DNA of 64,000 bases from Populus alba (Eukaryota; Streptophyta; Magnoliopsida; Malpighiales; Salicaceae), in the NCBI RefSeq assembly GCF_005239225.2, contig NC_133288.1, forward strand, positions 22,078,169 through 22,142,168, in the 5' to 3' direction. The stretch's first letter is position 1, and every line of letters starts with the position of its first letter. The position numbers and the translations under genes are program-made. Below the pieces are notes generated by a model. It was not told the DNA's origin. It searched no databases and saw only the letters and a program-made list of their open reading frames with translations. Positions 11,101 through 23,215 of the stretch are shown piece after piece.

Positions 11101-14100
11101 TTCTCTCACTAAAAAATTATCTCTCTTTTAACTTTCTCTCTCCCTAAAACGGAAGTGTTTTGTTTTTATTTTCTAAGGTTTCTAACATAAATAAAACCCT
11201 CGCCTTGCTGTTCTCTTTGAGGTTACCACTGAGAGAGAGGAGAGAGGACAGGGCAGAAGAGTCATGTTGTTCTTCGAGTTTGTGTTTTTTCTTTTTAATT
11301 TTGAAAAATATTTAATTTAATTTTCTGGTTGGTTTTAGCTCAAAGTTGGGTAAATGCACGTGCGATGCGTGCGATGGAACCGTATGTCTTCCAGCCGGTT
11401 CGGTTTATTAGTGACCGGGCCAGGCAGCTTGTCTGGTCAACCGGTGACGATGGAAGCTTGTTTTAATTTCTTATACGGAATGCTCTTTGTTACTTACATT
11501 TTATCAACACGTAAGCACTCCACAAAACTATATTTTAATCTCATTTGTACAACGTTTTAATTGGGTGTTTTTAATGTTTAATGTTGAAATAAATTCAACG
11601 CGCCTTTCGTTGTTAAATAGTTGACTGCAACAAATAAAAAATGGGTTTTTTTAATTTTATTGTTTTTTTTAAGATGAGAGGGTGAGAGAAAGATAAATGC
11701 TTGAAATAAAATTTTGAAAAAAAAATGGATATTCTATTTGACCCTTTTAAGCTATTTAACAACAACAATTATTTATTATGAGAGTTTCGTGATAACACAA
11801 ATGGTGTGTTATTCTTTTAAAAAAGAAAATTCTTGTTCATTTTTTAATTTTAGGGTTTTGAAAATAGTGTTACTTGTTGTGATTTTAAAATGAAATGGCG
11901 AGAAAAAGATAAAAATTTGGCCATTTTTAGCAATTTGACAGGAACAATTATACAACTATATCCACTATTACAAGCTTGATGATAATACGAGTGACTGATT
12001 ATTTTTTAATTAAATACTAGCTATATTTTATTTAGCTTGCACAATAAAATCAACATGCTGCTTCTGATATACAAGCGTACACACCATGTTGGATGTTATA
12101 GTCTTGCCCTAATGACAAATGCCACGTTAGAAATTTCTAGATACCATAATGAAGTTGAAGTAAGAAAAATTGAAGTATAGAAATCAAAACAAAACATTAT
12201 AAAATCTACAGGACTGAAATATAGTTTATTCTAAAGACAAGTGTTGTTTTATTCTATATACTATAATGAAGTTGAAATAGGAAGATTTCAAGCAAAAATT
12301 ATAAAAATAGAAGTAAAATAAAAAGTTAGTAAACGATAAATGTTATTTTATTTTAAACAATTTTCAAGACAAGAAGTTATATAAGAGTATGTTTATTTTT
12401 ATATTTAAAAATATTTTTTAAATTTTTTATGATTTTAAAACTGTTTTAATATACTAATATTAAAAATAAAATTTTAAAAACTAAAAATAAAATTTATTTT
12501 AATATATTTTAAAAACTAATTATTACGGTAACCTCGAACACTGCTATAGCGTCAACTTACTTACATCAACTCGGGCGGGCTATGTATGATGTGATCCGAG
12601 GAAAGGAGATGGACAGGTTTAGAATCAGAAAATTGAGAGGAGGCACATCGTTGTCTCTGTCAATTGTGTCCCTCTATCAGTCACTTGTGGTACGCACGAT
12701 TGATGATGTTAAGAGTGGGAATTTTGTGCACCGAAGCTCATGAAAACCGAGCAAGGGACTACTACATGTGCTCTGCATGCTAATGTTGGTGAAACTCGAG
12801 AGCCCCACCATGTCTCGAGTGAAAATGAAAATCCATCTATTTTAGGGCCCAAGATGCTTGACCTCGCATGTCTGACATTGAAAGATGCCTCTTTCACTTC
12901 GAATTTGGACACCAACAAGTTTGTTTTCTTGATCCATGTACTTTTTTTTTTTTTTCAGAAAATGTCAACCATTACAAAAAGTTATTAAAAAAACAAAATA
13001 CAACAAATAAAAACAACCATATTAACCTCAAACCAACTTTGACAAATTGATTCGAGACCCTCGGTCAATTCAAAGCCCAACTTGTTTAAGGTTTAAAAGT
13101 GAGAGTCCTGATATATTCAAGGATTAAAAGTGAAATCTGACCCATGCAATAATAACTAATTAAAAAAATTTGAAGAACTCTATGTATCTAAAAAAAATAA
13201 AATTAGGAAACACTCTTTGAAAAAAATACCTTTTCTTTGCCTGTTGAGATGACTCTAAATTGAATGTCAGCTACTAATTTAAACTTTTACAGGGCACAAA
13301 ACACGGATCTAGTTTTTGCTGACAGGATTTTGGTAGGGTAGAGATTAGACGACCTTCCATTTAGTAGGTATGTGAGGTGAAATTTGAAGATCATTAACCT
13401 AGACATTGACAACAAAAGTAGCAATGAAAACAAGCAAGGATTAATTATTACACCTTTATATTTTGTTTCATCATTCTGGGCTGGCCAAGCACTATGGCTC
13501 ATTACGTTCCATATCGCTCCACCTTTCTGCAAGTCACAATTGCACTTAGTGCTGTTATAATTTTTTAAGTTTTGATTTAAACAAGTTTTAAAAAATATAA
13601 ATTTATATTTTTATAATTTAAATATTTATGAGTTTTGCAAAAAAAAAAAAATATAACCAAATAACTTTTGTTTTGAAGTTGTAATCAAGTAAAAACATCT
13701 CTAATCATAAAAACAAACAGAATCGAAAACCTAAGCTATTATTACAGAAAAAAATGGAAAAGAAAAAGAAATGGGTAATGCTTGATAAACCAAAAAAAGG
13801 AAAATAAAAAGGGGTGAGTGGTGAATTCAAGATGCTCATGTAGCTCACACTTCTCCAAGGTTAGTTGGACAACATATTCATGTCCTAAGGTGCCAGAAAT
13901 GCATAAAACAAGTGGGATCCATAGAAATTCCAGAGCTAGCAAAGGCCATGTTATGTATCATTAAATTATTTCATAAAAATTCATGTAACCAACCTTACCT
14001 AAATCATATAAAGGAAGTTAAATGTATCGTGTAAAGTCATCATGTGGGCAAAGGCATGGAGATTAAATGGGTCTGTTCTTGACTCCTAATGGAAACTAAT

Positions 14101-14649
14101 ACCTAAAATATCTCACAAAACCAAACAATTTGAATATATGAGGGGTTTGAGTTCTTATCTTGTTTGGGTTTTATAGTAGCTCTAGGTCTATTTCTTTGTT
14201 TTTTATATTTCCCATTTTTTATTTGTTTACAGGATCAGTTTTTTTGTTTTTTAATTAATCATAGACGTTTTCTTTTACTCAGATTCTGGCTTTTCTTTTT
14301 GTCATTAATGTGGGCAGGGAGTTTTAAATGTACTGTTATTTATAGATATGTTAGATTTAACAAATATTAAAACCTTTTACCACAAAAATAATAATAATAA
14401 TATTAAAACCTAATGGAAACTTGTAAAACATTGAGTTTTATTCACTTGTTTTTTCTCTCATTAGGGTGCTATTAGAAACTACACATGGTTATATAAATGC
14501 ATGTCAATCAATTTTGCGTACTCGAATTAAATCTGTTTTCATTTGAATCTTAGACATAGTATTATTCAATACCTTGGTATGCCTAAGTTAAAATAATTAC
14601 GTGGAAAACTAGCCCTTTTACCATTTAAATCAATATTTTATGATATGCA

Positions 14650-14699
<50 letters not shown>

Positions 14700-16274
14700 A
14701 TTCTAGGACTCTGTTTATTACTTCTTTTGTGTGCGTGCTTGCGCGCCTATATATTCAAGCAAAATTTAAGAATGCGAGAATTCGAGAAGTCTTCGTAGAT
14801 TTAAACGAGGTGAAATTTGGATTACGAGTTAGGAGGATATACTTTGATTGATCCATTCCCTGGGCTAGTTAGGTTGAAATCAACTTATTAGGCTGGTCCG
14901 AATTTTAAAACAATAGACTCGACTGCTTCTCTTATTTTTGTAAGCAACAAAACTAAGTTAGCTTTGGAGATGTGTAACACTGCAATCCAATCGTATTTTT
15001 AATTTTAAATTAATATATTTTTATATTTTTAAATCGTTTTTATATGTTTATATATAAAAATAAAATTTAAATAAAATATTATTTCAATATATTAAAAAAA
15101 AATTAAAATAATATTTACAACACTGATAAAACATGAAATCTATTTGAATCTTGACTCTCGAGGCAGCGCGTTATTCACTGCAAGAATAACATAGATTAAT
15201 GTGGTTTAAAGAAAGAGAAAGAGTAGTATTGGTTATGGTTGATTCGATGACATTGGGAGATAAATCGGCAGGGAGCCGCTGAAGAATGTTCTCTTGTTCA
15301 AACCCACAAATAAGATATTCACTAAATCAGAGGTTGATCAAGTCCTCTTAGAAGGCTATTAGAATCCCAAGTCGAAATTGATTATTTCAGTCAATGATTC
15401 TCATTGTCGACACAACCATCACGCAACTTCTTTTTTCCCCAGCTCGTATCACATTCAAAACTCAACGCTGCAAGCATGCTCAGTCAAGCTTCAACTCATT
15501 GACACTAGGGAGGGTCATTACAGCCTCTTTTTATTTGACTAAGGGTTACTTAATGTATCTAATTCGACATACAAGTTAGAAATAGACGTTGAGTGAAGGT
15601 GCACACCCCACTCATTAGCCCTAACCTCCAATCCATCTGGCTTGAATATGTTTATTATCATGTTTTAAAAATATTTTTCAAAAAGCTTAGAATTTTTTTT
15701 TTTTTTTTTTACTTTAAATTCTCCAAGAGCATAAGAAGAGGAAAAGGCCTGATTTTGAACAAGTATGAAGCTTACTTGCCTAACTAGACTGCAGCCCAAT
15801 TCCAATCCCAACTCCAGCTCGTCAGCTCATGTAGATCTCAGATCCACCGGTTCCTCAATTGGATCCTCGAAGAGATGAATTCTTCAGCTACGTTCCGAAT
15901 CTCTTAAAAAACCCTAATCAATAGACCACTCTGTTGATACCAACATTGTAGACCCAATGAACCTTCTTCTGATGGCCCAAAACTCTTTAGATGATGTGCG
16001 TGTCCTGTATCTACTACAATAACCTTCAAGCCATTTTTTTTTTTCAAATCAGAATAAACATTAACCCAATCAAACTCAAATGACCCAATAAATCAACTCA
16101 TAACCCAGCAAAGCATAGAAAGTCAGCAAACACCAACACATAACATGGAATTTTTACACCAGCGAAATCCGTGTTACCGACCATTTCGCCACAAGATTAT
16201 TACAATTTGGTTATATGCTTTTATTCGTACAGAAACATTAGTCAAGAGTCGAGCGCATGCGCATCGAGATAAGT
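11101..16274. other. AT-rich intergenic region
   Basis: No gene is supported in this 5.2-kb stretch. It contains AT-rich degenerate repeats (about 12.37-12.53 and 15.0-15.13 kb) that share a 'ttttaatatactaatattaaaaa'-like core with other elements in the window, and a long AT microsatellite. Short frames near 12.7-13.0 and 15.4-15.8 kb show no recognisable domain. The final part up to 16274 includes the 3' untranslated region of the receptor kinase. Confidence 0.6.
14653..14697. repeat. (AT)n microsatellite
   Basis: About 22 uninterrupted AT units lie between two unique flanks. This is a likely polymorphic site. Confidence 0.95.
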
Positions 16275-19200
16275 CTAAAGGGTGAGGAGGCTGGGGGCAG
16301 ATTGTGGAGGATTGGTGAGCATGTGAACAACTTCCCTCATGGTGGGCCTGGCTGAGCTCTCATCTTTAACACACAGCATAGCTATCTTAAACAAGTGAAT
16401 GACACCTGCAAGTGGGTACCCACTAAGCCTGGGGTCCACAACTGCCAAGACTGTAGCTGCATCAGATGGCTGAGAGAGTTCTGATGTGGTCTTCCTGACC
16501 CACCTCACGATGTCCACCCCATCTCCAAACTCCCCGACCGGCTTTCTCCCTGCTACCAGCTCCAGCAGCACAACACCAAAACTGTAAACATCACTCTTTT
16601 CGTCCACTTTCAGTGTGTACGCGTACTCTGTAGCACATCAAACCAATCAGAGATGTTAGTAAAGGAGCCTTTACTCCAAATCTTAGGTAGTTGCATTTAA
16701 TTCAAAAGGCTTGTCTAAAAGCTTTGACTACTGTAAATGAATATAAAGATTTGTGTTCAATCTTACTGAATCTTTTCTCTAATGAACTACAGAAAAAATC
16801 TCAACTGTTGGATCTACAGACTTATATGCAATGGTGTCAAAACATGCACAATAAGCTAATAAAGTAAGAGAATTAGTAAATTAATTAAGAACATCACGGA
16901 CCTGGAGCAATGTAACCATAGGAGCCAGCAACGGAGGACATGCACTCTGATGAGCCTGCATCTCGTAAGAACTTGGCCAGACCAAAATCAGCAACATGAG
17001 CCTCAAAATCGGAATCAAGTAATATGTTATTGGACTTAACATCCCTATGTATGATCAAACGCGAGCAATCGTGGTGAAGATAACAGAGTCCCTTAGCAGC
17101 CTCCACAGCAATTCTGTATCTAGTCTCCCACTGCAAGTGGCCTCCCTTTGAACCATGCAAAAGCTCCCCTAAGCTTCCATTAGGCATGTATTCATACAAC
17201 AGCAAGTTGGTATCCTTATTCGATACGTACCCCAACAGCCTTACAATATTTCGGTGCCTGATGCTTCCAAGAGTTTGAATCTCAGCCGAGAAGCCATGAT
17301 CACTTCTTCCGCTGCCTGGACCAACAAGTCGTTTGATAGCTACATGATCAACACCCTCTGGCATTGACCCACGGTAGACAGTACCAGCACCACCTTTGCC
17401 TATAATGTTTTCCTCTTTCAAGCACTCAAGCACGTCCTCTGCCTTGAAGTCGAGCCTTTGGAATGCAGTGAGCTTCCAGGCCCGTGATTTCTGCAGCCTC
17501 TTCTTTCTCAATCTGTAAACCGTCACAACTATTAACAGCAAAACAGTGACGAGTGCAATGACAGTGATTATTAGCTTTGAAGTACTAAAAGACCCCCTAA
17601 GGCCATGATCACCGAAGGAGCAAGTATCATTTCTCGCTGCACAGAGATTTGGATTTCCAAGAAATGAACTGTCATTGAACGCCAGAAATTGGCCGGCAGA
17701 AGGGATCCTGCCAAATAAATTGTTGTACGAGAGATTAAGGGATGTAAGGCTTCTCATGTATCCAATTTCACCTGGTAGTTGACCAGTGAGTTGATTTCGA
17801 GAGAGATCAAGAAAGCTCAAATCTTTCAGTTTGGCAATCTTCCTCGGAATCCCCCCACTGAGGCTGTTTTGACTGAAATCAACGGATGTAAGTGATGTGC
17901 ATTGGAAAATCGAAGCTGGGATTTCACCTCTGATGTTGTTAGCACGGATGTTGATCTTGGTGAGGGACTTCAGTCCGCAGATTTCTTCAGGAATTTCACC
18001 AGAAAGCCTATTCGTGTCCAGTGACAGAGTCTGCAAGCTCTTCAGATTCCCAATAGCAGGGGGGATTTTACCCGTGATCCGATTGTTAGAAACTGATAAA
18101 AGGCCCAGAGCATCTCCTGAAATCTCTGGTGGAAGCTCGCCAGAGAAAAAGTTATTGCTCAACTCAACAAGTGTTGCCAAAGGCAAATTAAATATCCCGG
18201 CAGGGATAGTTCCTGAAAACATATTATTCATTACTCGGATTTTGAGCAAGGACTTGCACTGGCCAATTTCATCAGGAAGCGATCCAAGGAAGAAATTGTT
18301 CATGAGAATCAACGTCGTCAATTTCCCTCCTTTGCATAAATCCCGCGGAACCAATCCAGTTAAGTGATTAACAGACACATCCAGTATCATCAGCTTCCCA
18401 TTCCGGCCAAGATTTTGAGGAAGTTCATAAGTGAAGTTGTTGCCCCAAACCTGAAGCACCTCAAGGTTCGGAAAATCACCAATAAATTCTGGGATTGGAC
18501 CGTGCAGCTTGTTTTGAAAGAGATTGATCAGTTCTATGTCTTTCAAATCTGAAAAACTCTCTGGTATCTCCCCAGTGAGGTTGTTTATCGAAAGATCCAG
18601 TGATTTCAGGCTAGTTAGACCAGATAATTCAGGAGGGATATGGCCAGTGAGATTATTGAGTTGAAGAAACAACGAATGCAGATGGGTTAATTGACCTAAA
18701 GTGGAAGGAATCTCACCGTCAAGGTTACAGGAAGCCATGTCAAGAAGTTCAAGATTACTTAATGAACCAAATTCAGGTGGAATACTCCCCTCATAACGGT
18801 TAAAGTACCCAACGCACAAGCTCTTGAGATTCTTCAACCTAGACAAGCTTGAAGGTACTTTGCCTGAAAGCGCATTACCATTCAAGCCCAGGTACTCCAA
18901 GCTCAAAATCTCCGAGTACTCCTCTGGTATTGTACCAGAAAAGAAATTCCCTCCAAGATGAACATGCTTGAGATTTTTCAGCTTTGCAATTTCAGTTGGC
19001 AGTGAACCCGAAAAATTATTGTTGTAAACATCAAGAACCTCAAGCTGTGCCATGCCAAGAGTGATTTTTCCGGGGAAATTCCCAACAATAACATTGTTGG
19101 AAATATTCAAAATCCTGAGAGATGTCAGCATGGCTATCTCCACAGGAAACTCCCCCGTGAGATTATTACATGACAGAGTAAGATTCACAAGCTTGCTCAA

Positions 19201-19467
19201 CAGCCCAATCTCTGGAGGAATTGAACCGGGAAAATGTCTAAACGACACGTTTAGAGACACCACACGCGAGTCCTCGTCACACATGACTCCAGAGAAGTAA
19301 CAATGAGCGGTGGGAGATGCTGGAGAAGCCACCCAATCTTGAAGGCCAGTGCCATTATGTCCATACATGGAGGTTTTCAGCTTCAAGAGGACTTCAAGAT
19401 CACTGTATCCACTGCAAGGAGCGAACAATAGTACTAGTAAAAGAAGAAAGCACAGAAATGTTCCCAT
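16275..19467 (-). CDS. CLV1: CLAVATA1-like LRR receptor protein kinase
   Basis: This is a membrane receptor kinase of the CLAVATA1 type, which binds CLE peptides at the cell surface and restricts stem-cell number in meristems. Exon 1 is 19467-16902 and exon 2 is 16627-16275, with a 274-base GT-AG intron; together they give 972 residues (Arabidopsis CLV1 has 980). Residues 1-20 are a signal peptide, followed by an LRRNT cap ([14 protein letters not shown], paired Cys in HCYFSGVMC). About 21 leucine-rich repeats run to near residue 600, with a second Cys pair in [11 protein letters not shown] transmembrane helix spans about 632-652. The kinase begins near 688 with Gly loop GKGGAGTV (690-697), VAIK Lys at 712, HRD Asp at 809 (an RD kinase) and DFG at 827-829. 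The intron splits the Glu codon of APEY, a position typical of the CLV1/BAM group. All catalytic residues are present, so it should be active. CLV1 rather than BAM is inferred from the N-terminal sequence. Confidence 0.95.
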
Positions 19468-20940
19468 TTTCTCAAGCTTTTTTCCCTCTTTTCTTCAGCG
19501 GAGAATGTAGCTAAGAAGGAAAGGTAGAAGTGTAGTGTATTTGGTACAATTGGATACGTTCAATCAAACAGGGATATGGCAGGCTATAATAAGTAGAGTA
19601 TGCAATCGATGACTGGCTCTGGCAGTATCAAACTTAAATCAATAAAAAAATCTAAATCAATAGTGCAGTAGAGGTTGCATGAGTTTAGTGTGCCTTGGAC
19701 CCTACAGCACCTGCTATCATGGCTAGGGTCCCACTTTGTACGTCTAAGATTTCACAGTAACAGTAATTTAGCTTCCATTGGTCGATTTTTGTACATGGTT
19801 CAGAAATGGAATCCATTTATTAACGGAGTTAGAACTTCAGCTTGTCTTCCATGGACTGACTGACTTTATAAACCAAGAAAAGGATTTTGAAATAAATTCC
19901 GTCAATTTAACAAAAAAAAAAATAGCAAGTAAATATATCTTACAGGAGCAGGATTTCGTTGAGAAATTTGAGACGTAACTCAGCCTGTGAAATGCTATAA
20001 TTATTCTATTCTTCTTTTTATATAATCTATAAATCGAAATTCAAAGATGGAATAATGAGATAAAGAATTATAATAATAGATTCATCAAAGCAAAATGTAA
20101 AACTAATATTCATCAACACTGCAATACCATATTAAAAACATAGCAATAAAATCTGAAATAACTTGGTTATTCGACTTAAAACTTGAAATTCACGTGATAT
20201 AAGGTGATATAAGATAAGGTATCTGGGTTAAAAAAAAGTAAAAAATAAAAACGTGGCTAGCCAGGTTTTTTTTTAAAAAAAAATGGATTTTGATGATTTA
20301 AAAAATAAGAGTGTGTTTGGCAGTGTGGTAACGGTTGCTTTTCAAATAACTTTTCGTGCTGAAATGCATGCAATGATATTTTTTTTATTTTTAAAAAATT
20401 ATTTTTGACATCAGCACATCAAAATGATCCAAAAATACAAATGCATTCAATTTTAGTAAAAAAAAAAATTTAATTTTTGAAAACACAAGTTAAACCGCGT
20501 TTCCAAACATAGTAACAAATGATTCAACTTGGTTCTATAATTTCAAAACCTCCTACGTGTATAATAACATAAATCAATCCAATATTTTTAAAAAATTAAA
20601 ATAATAACATTTTGACCACAAAAAGATTTTGTAAAAGGTCAATAAATCTATCAAGTTATCAATCAATTTATATTTTTAATCAAGTTAGCCAAGTTTTTTT
20701 TTTATTTTTTTATCTAAATTGATCTTGGTTCCAAGTCAGTTAAAGTCCCAAGGTGATCCATGAGCATATTTTCGAGTTTTAAATTTTTTTATTTTTTAGT
20801 TTTAAATTAATTTTTTAAATGTTTTTAAATATTTCAAATATTACTTATTTTAAAAACAATAAAAAATTATTATTTTAACATATATTTAAATAAAAAACAA
20901 TTTCTATTTCGATTTCAGACGCGATAAAATATCAAACCTC
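19468..20940. other. upstream region of the receptor kinase gene
   Basis: This holds the promoter and 5' leader of the minus-strand receptor kinase, then AT-rich DNA with one MITE-like element (20313-20510). I see no further coding sequence. Confidence 0.6.
20313..20510. mobile_element. MITE-like element of about 200 bases
   Basis: It begins GTGTTTGGCAGTG and ends with the reverse complement of ATGTTTGGAAACGC, so the ends form an imperfect inverted repeat. The inside is AT-rich with the core 'ttatttttgacatcagcac'. It encodes nothing. Similar elements occur at about 28966-29165, 39138-39330 and 44053-44253. The superfamily is not assignable from sequence alone. Confidence 0.7.
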
Positions 20941-21600
20941 AATATTGTGGATAGTGCCGTTCTCGGAAGAAACGATAATGAACAGAGGATGGGCTTTGGT
21001 GATCTCGCTGGGTCCATTGCAAAGGCTGTCTGTGTCTTTTCCCAAAACAGACACTTTTCTCCCTGACTCCTTTTGGGTGTGAGGCAAAAGTCCACCCCTT
21101 CTGTTCTTTTCTCGCCTTACACCAATCTTGACCGTTCAGTGGTGGAGCCATGGGTTTAATGGCTTGTACTGTCCTTTCATTTTGATCATGTTTGGCAACG
21201 TAGCTAGCAGTGTTTTAAAAAATATATTTCTTTTTTTATTTTAAAACTATTATATATGTATGTATGTATGTATGTATTTTTAAATAAAAGATATTTTAAA
21301 TTTTTTAAAAAAATAATACCATAAATAATATCTTTATCTATTTCATCAACAAAATTTTTTATTCATTGATGCTAGTGATTTGAATTGATTTTGGTTTAAT
21401 CAAAGATTGAAAAAAAAAAAAAACTGGAACTAGAAGTGTATCTGTATAAAGCTCAATTAAAACCAACTTAGGAAAATTACCAAGAGATGTATACTCCTCG
21501 AGTAAAAATAATACTAAAACCTTGGAAAGGGGTTGTATTTGAAAACGACGAGTCCAGCCGTAGACTTTGATAAATGTTAATGTATTCTTATATGCTCTAG

Positions 21601-22205
21601 TTCCTCAGCAAAGTGGCTTTTTGGGGCAGCTTTATACTTGAATTAAAAAAACCTAAAGTGGACGTGAAATTCTTCAAACTTGTCAAGTATTACTTCGATA
21701 ATTCGAGAGCCACACAAGTTGTGCGGCGAAGACAAGCATTTATTCCTGTTTACCCAGACGTTAACGCACTTTTTTGGAGAACTTATTCATATTCTCCATG
21801 CAAAGGGATTAGTAGGAATTGTGCGTTAGACGAATATATCCAAGTGGATGGTTTTGGGAATAAAGATCTTTGCTTTAACATGCAGCAGGAGAACTATTTC
21901 GATGATTGGGGCTCTCCGTATCCGGTGATAAAGGTCGAGAATCCGCTTCTTGATGCTTTCAAGTGCTCGGAGGCTACAGTTACTGTGCATGGTGCCTCGT
22001 GGGAGGAGGTCTTCATGTCTAGTAAACTCCTCTTCAGTGTACTTCGGAGTTTATTCCATTAATGTCCCAGAGAATATCTCTGCTGTGATTTAGCCTGACC
22101 ACAATTGAATTCATGGCTTTTCTGTTGACACTCCCATGTGCTTGTAAGTAGCTAGGAGCTAAGTTAGCTAACCCCATTGGGTCAGATCCTAAAGGCATGC
22201 ACAGA
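21601..22205 (+). pseudogene. relic of an unrecognised gene, copy A
   Basis: An open stretch of about 150 codons runs from about 21601 to the stop at 22060-22062. It has no ATG start and begins right after acceptor-like sites (ctctag at 21600, ctcag at 21608), so it looks like an internal or last exon. Readable segments include VDVKFFKLVKYYFDNS, RRRQAFIPVYPDVNALF, YIQVDGFGNKDLCFNMQQ, NYFDDWGSPYPVIKVENPLL and ATVTVHGASWEEVF. Homology with copy B continues past the stop to about 22205. I do not recognise the family. Copy B keeps the same segments in broken frames, which shows that this was once protein-coding. No upstream exons were identified nearby. Confidence 0.55.
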
Positions 22206-23009
22206 GCCACACCAAGAGCATGACTTTGCTGTATACTAAAATTGATCAAAAGATTATAAAATCTGGACCAGAAAAAATATGTCAAACTTGGTAATAAACT
22301 ATACTTGATAAAGTTTAAATTTGAACATAAATTGCGAATAAAATATATAAAAAAATTACAAGATTCTTGTAATAAAAAATAAATAGATAGTTATCTTGAA
22401 TATAGTGAGTGAATAATCACTTGAAATTATTTTGAATAAATTGGGTGGGTAGTTACTGTAAGTTAGCTTAAATAAAATGAGTGAGTACTTATTAGAAATT
22501 ATCTTAAATTTTTCTATTTAAAAAAGGAGATAAGACAATCAAGAACAACAACTCAACAAAACAGTAACAATAACTGCACCGTGATTTGATCAAGTTCAGG
22601 ATCTTTAAAACTTATTTACCAATTAGGCATATAATTGTAAGCTAAGAATCATAAGCGATGGAATAGTAAGTGATAGGCAAGTAAACTTGTAATTCTTTTT
22701 GTAATTAATAAACCTGCAATTTTAATTTCATAAACAAAAAATACCAAAGAATATTTTATGTTTTAAGAGTTTTAATTTATGGATGTAGTCAGAATATTAA
22801 TTACTCTGTAAATATAAGTATTTATTTTCTATTGAACTATTATTTATATAAAGAGGGATAATTAAATCTAGAGTTAGAACTCCAGTTTTAAATTGTAAAT
22901 TCCCTTTTAAGCTATGACCAAAAAACAAAAACCCTCGCATCAAACAACCTCTGCCATGGGGGGCTGGCAGACTAACTAATTTTGCGCTTTAATTAGGTTC
23001 TTGTCACGA

Positions 23010-23215
23010 TTTTTTTTTTTTTTTTTTGATTTACGTGGGTGTCTGGCCAAGCTTGCGCGCACTACAATTAATTCCATAGCTCACTGAACATTTTACAAAC
23101 TCAGTAAAGCATGTAAGCATCACAGAGATAACAAGACATACATGCTGAGACTTGAACTCAGGATATAAGGCAAGGAACCATTTCACTGCTGGGCTACAAA
23201 CCTCCGTGTTTCTTT
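23010..23215 (-). mobile_element. tRNA-derived SINE
   Basis: Read on the minus strand, a tRNA-like A box (TAGCCCAGCAGTGAAATGG) near 23195 is followed by a B box (GAGTTCAAGTC type) near 23155. Then comes a body with GTGCGCGCAAGCTTGGCC and ACACCCACGTAAATC, ending in an A-run (T-run 23010-23027 on the plus strand). This layout matches plant Au-like SINEs. Candidate imperfect target-site duplications are TTCTTGTCACG (22998-23008) and TTCTGTGACG (23222-23231). Confidence 0.75.

Noticed and set aside
12709..13050. Overlapping short frames on both strands
   Set aside because: The DNA is somewhat less AT-rich here, but no frame has a recognisable domain, splice support or start context.
17897..18367. 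156-codon frame on the plus strand
   Set aside because: It lies opposite the LRR region of the CLV1-like gene; repeated leucine codons often leave an open antisense frame. No domain is visible.
21601..21720. Similarity of the FFKLVKYYFDNS segment to UPF0496/DUF677-type proteins
   Set aside because: Only a short stretch agrees and the rest of the relic does not fit that family, so I left it unassigned.
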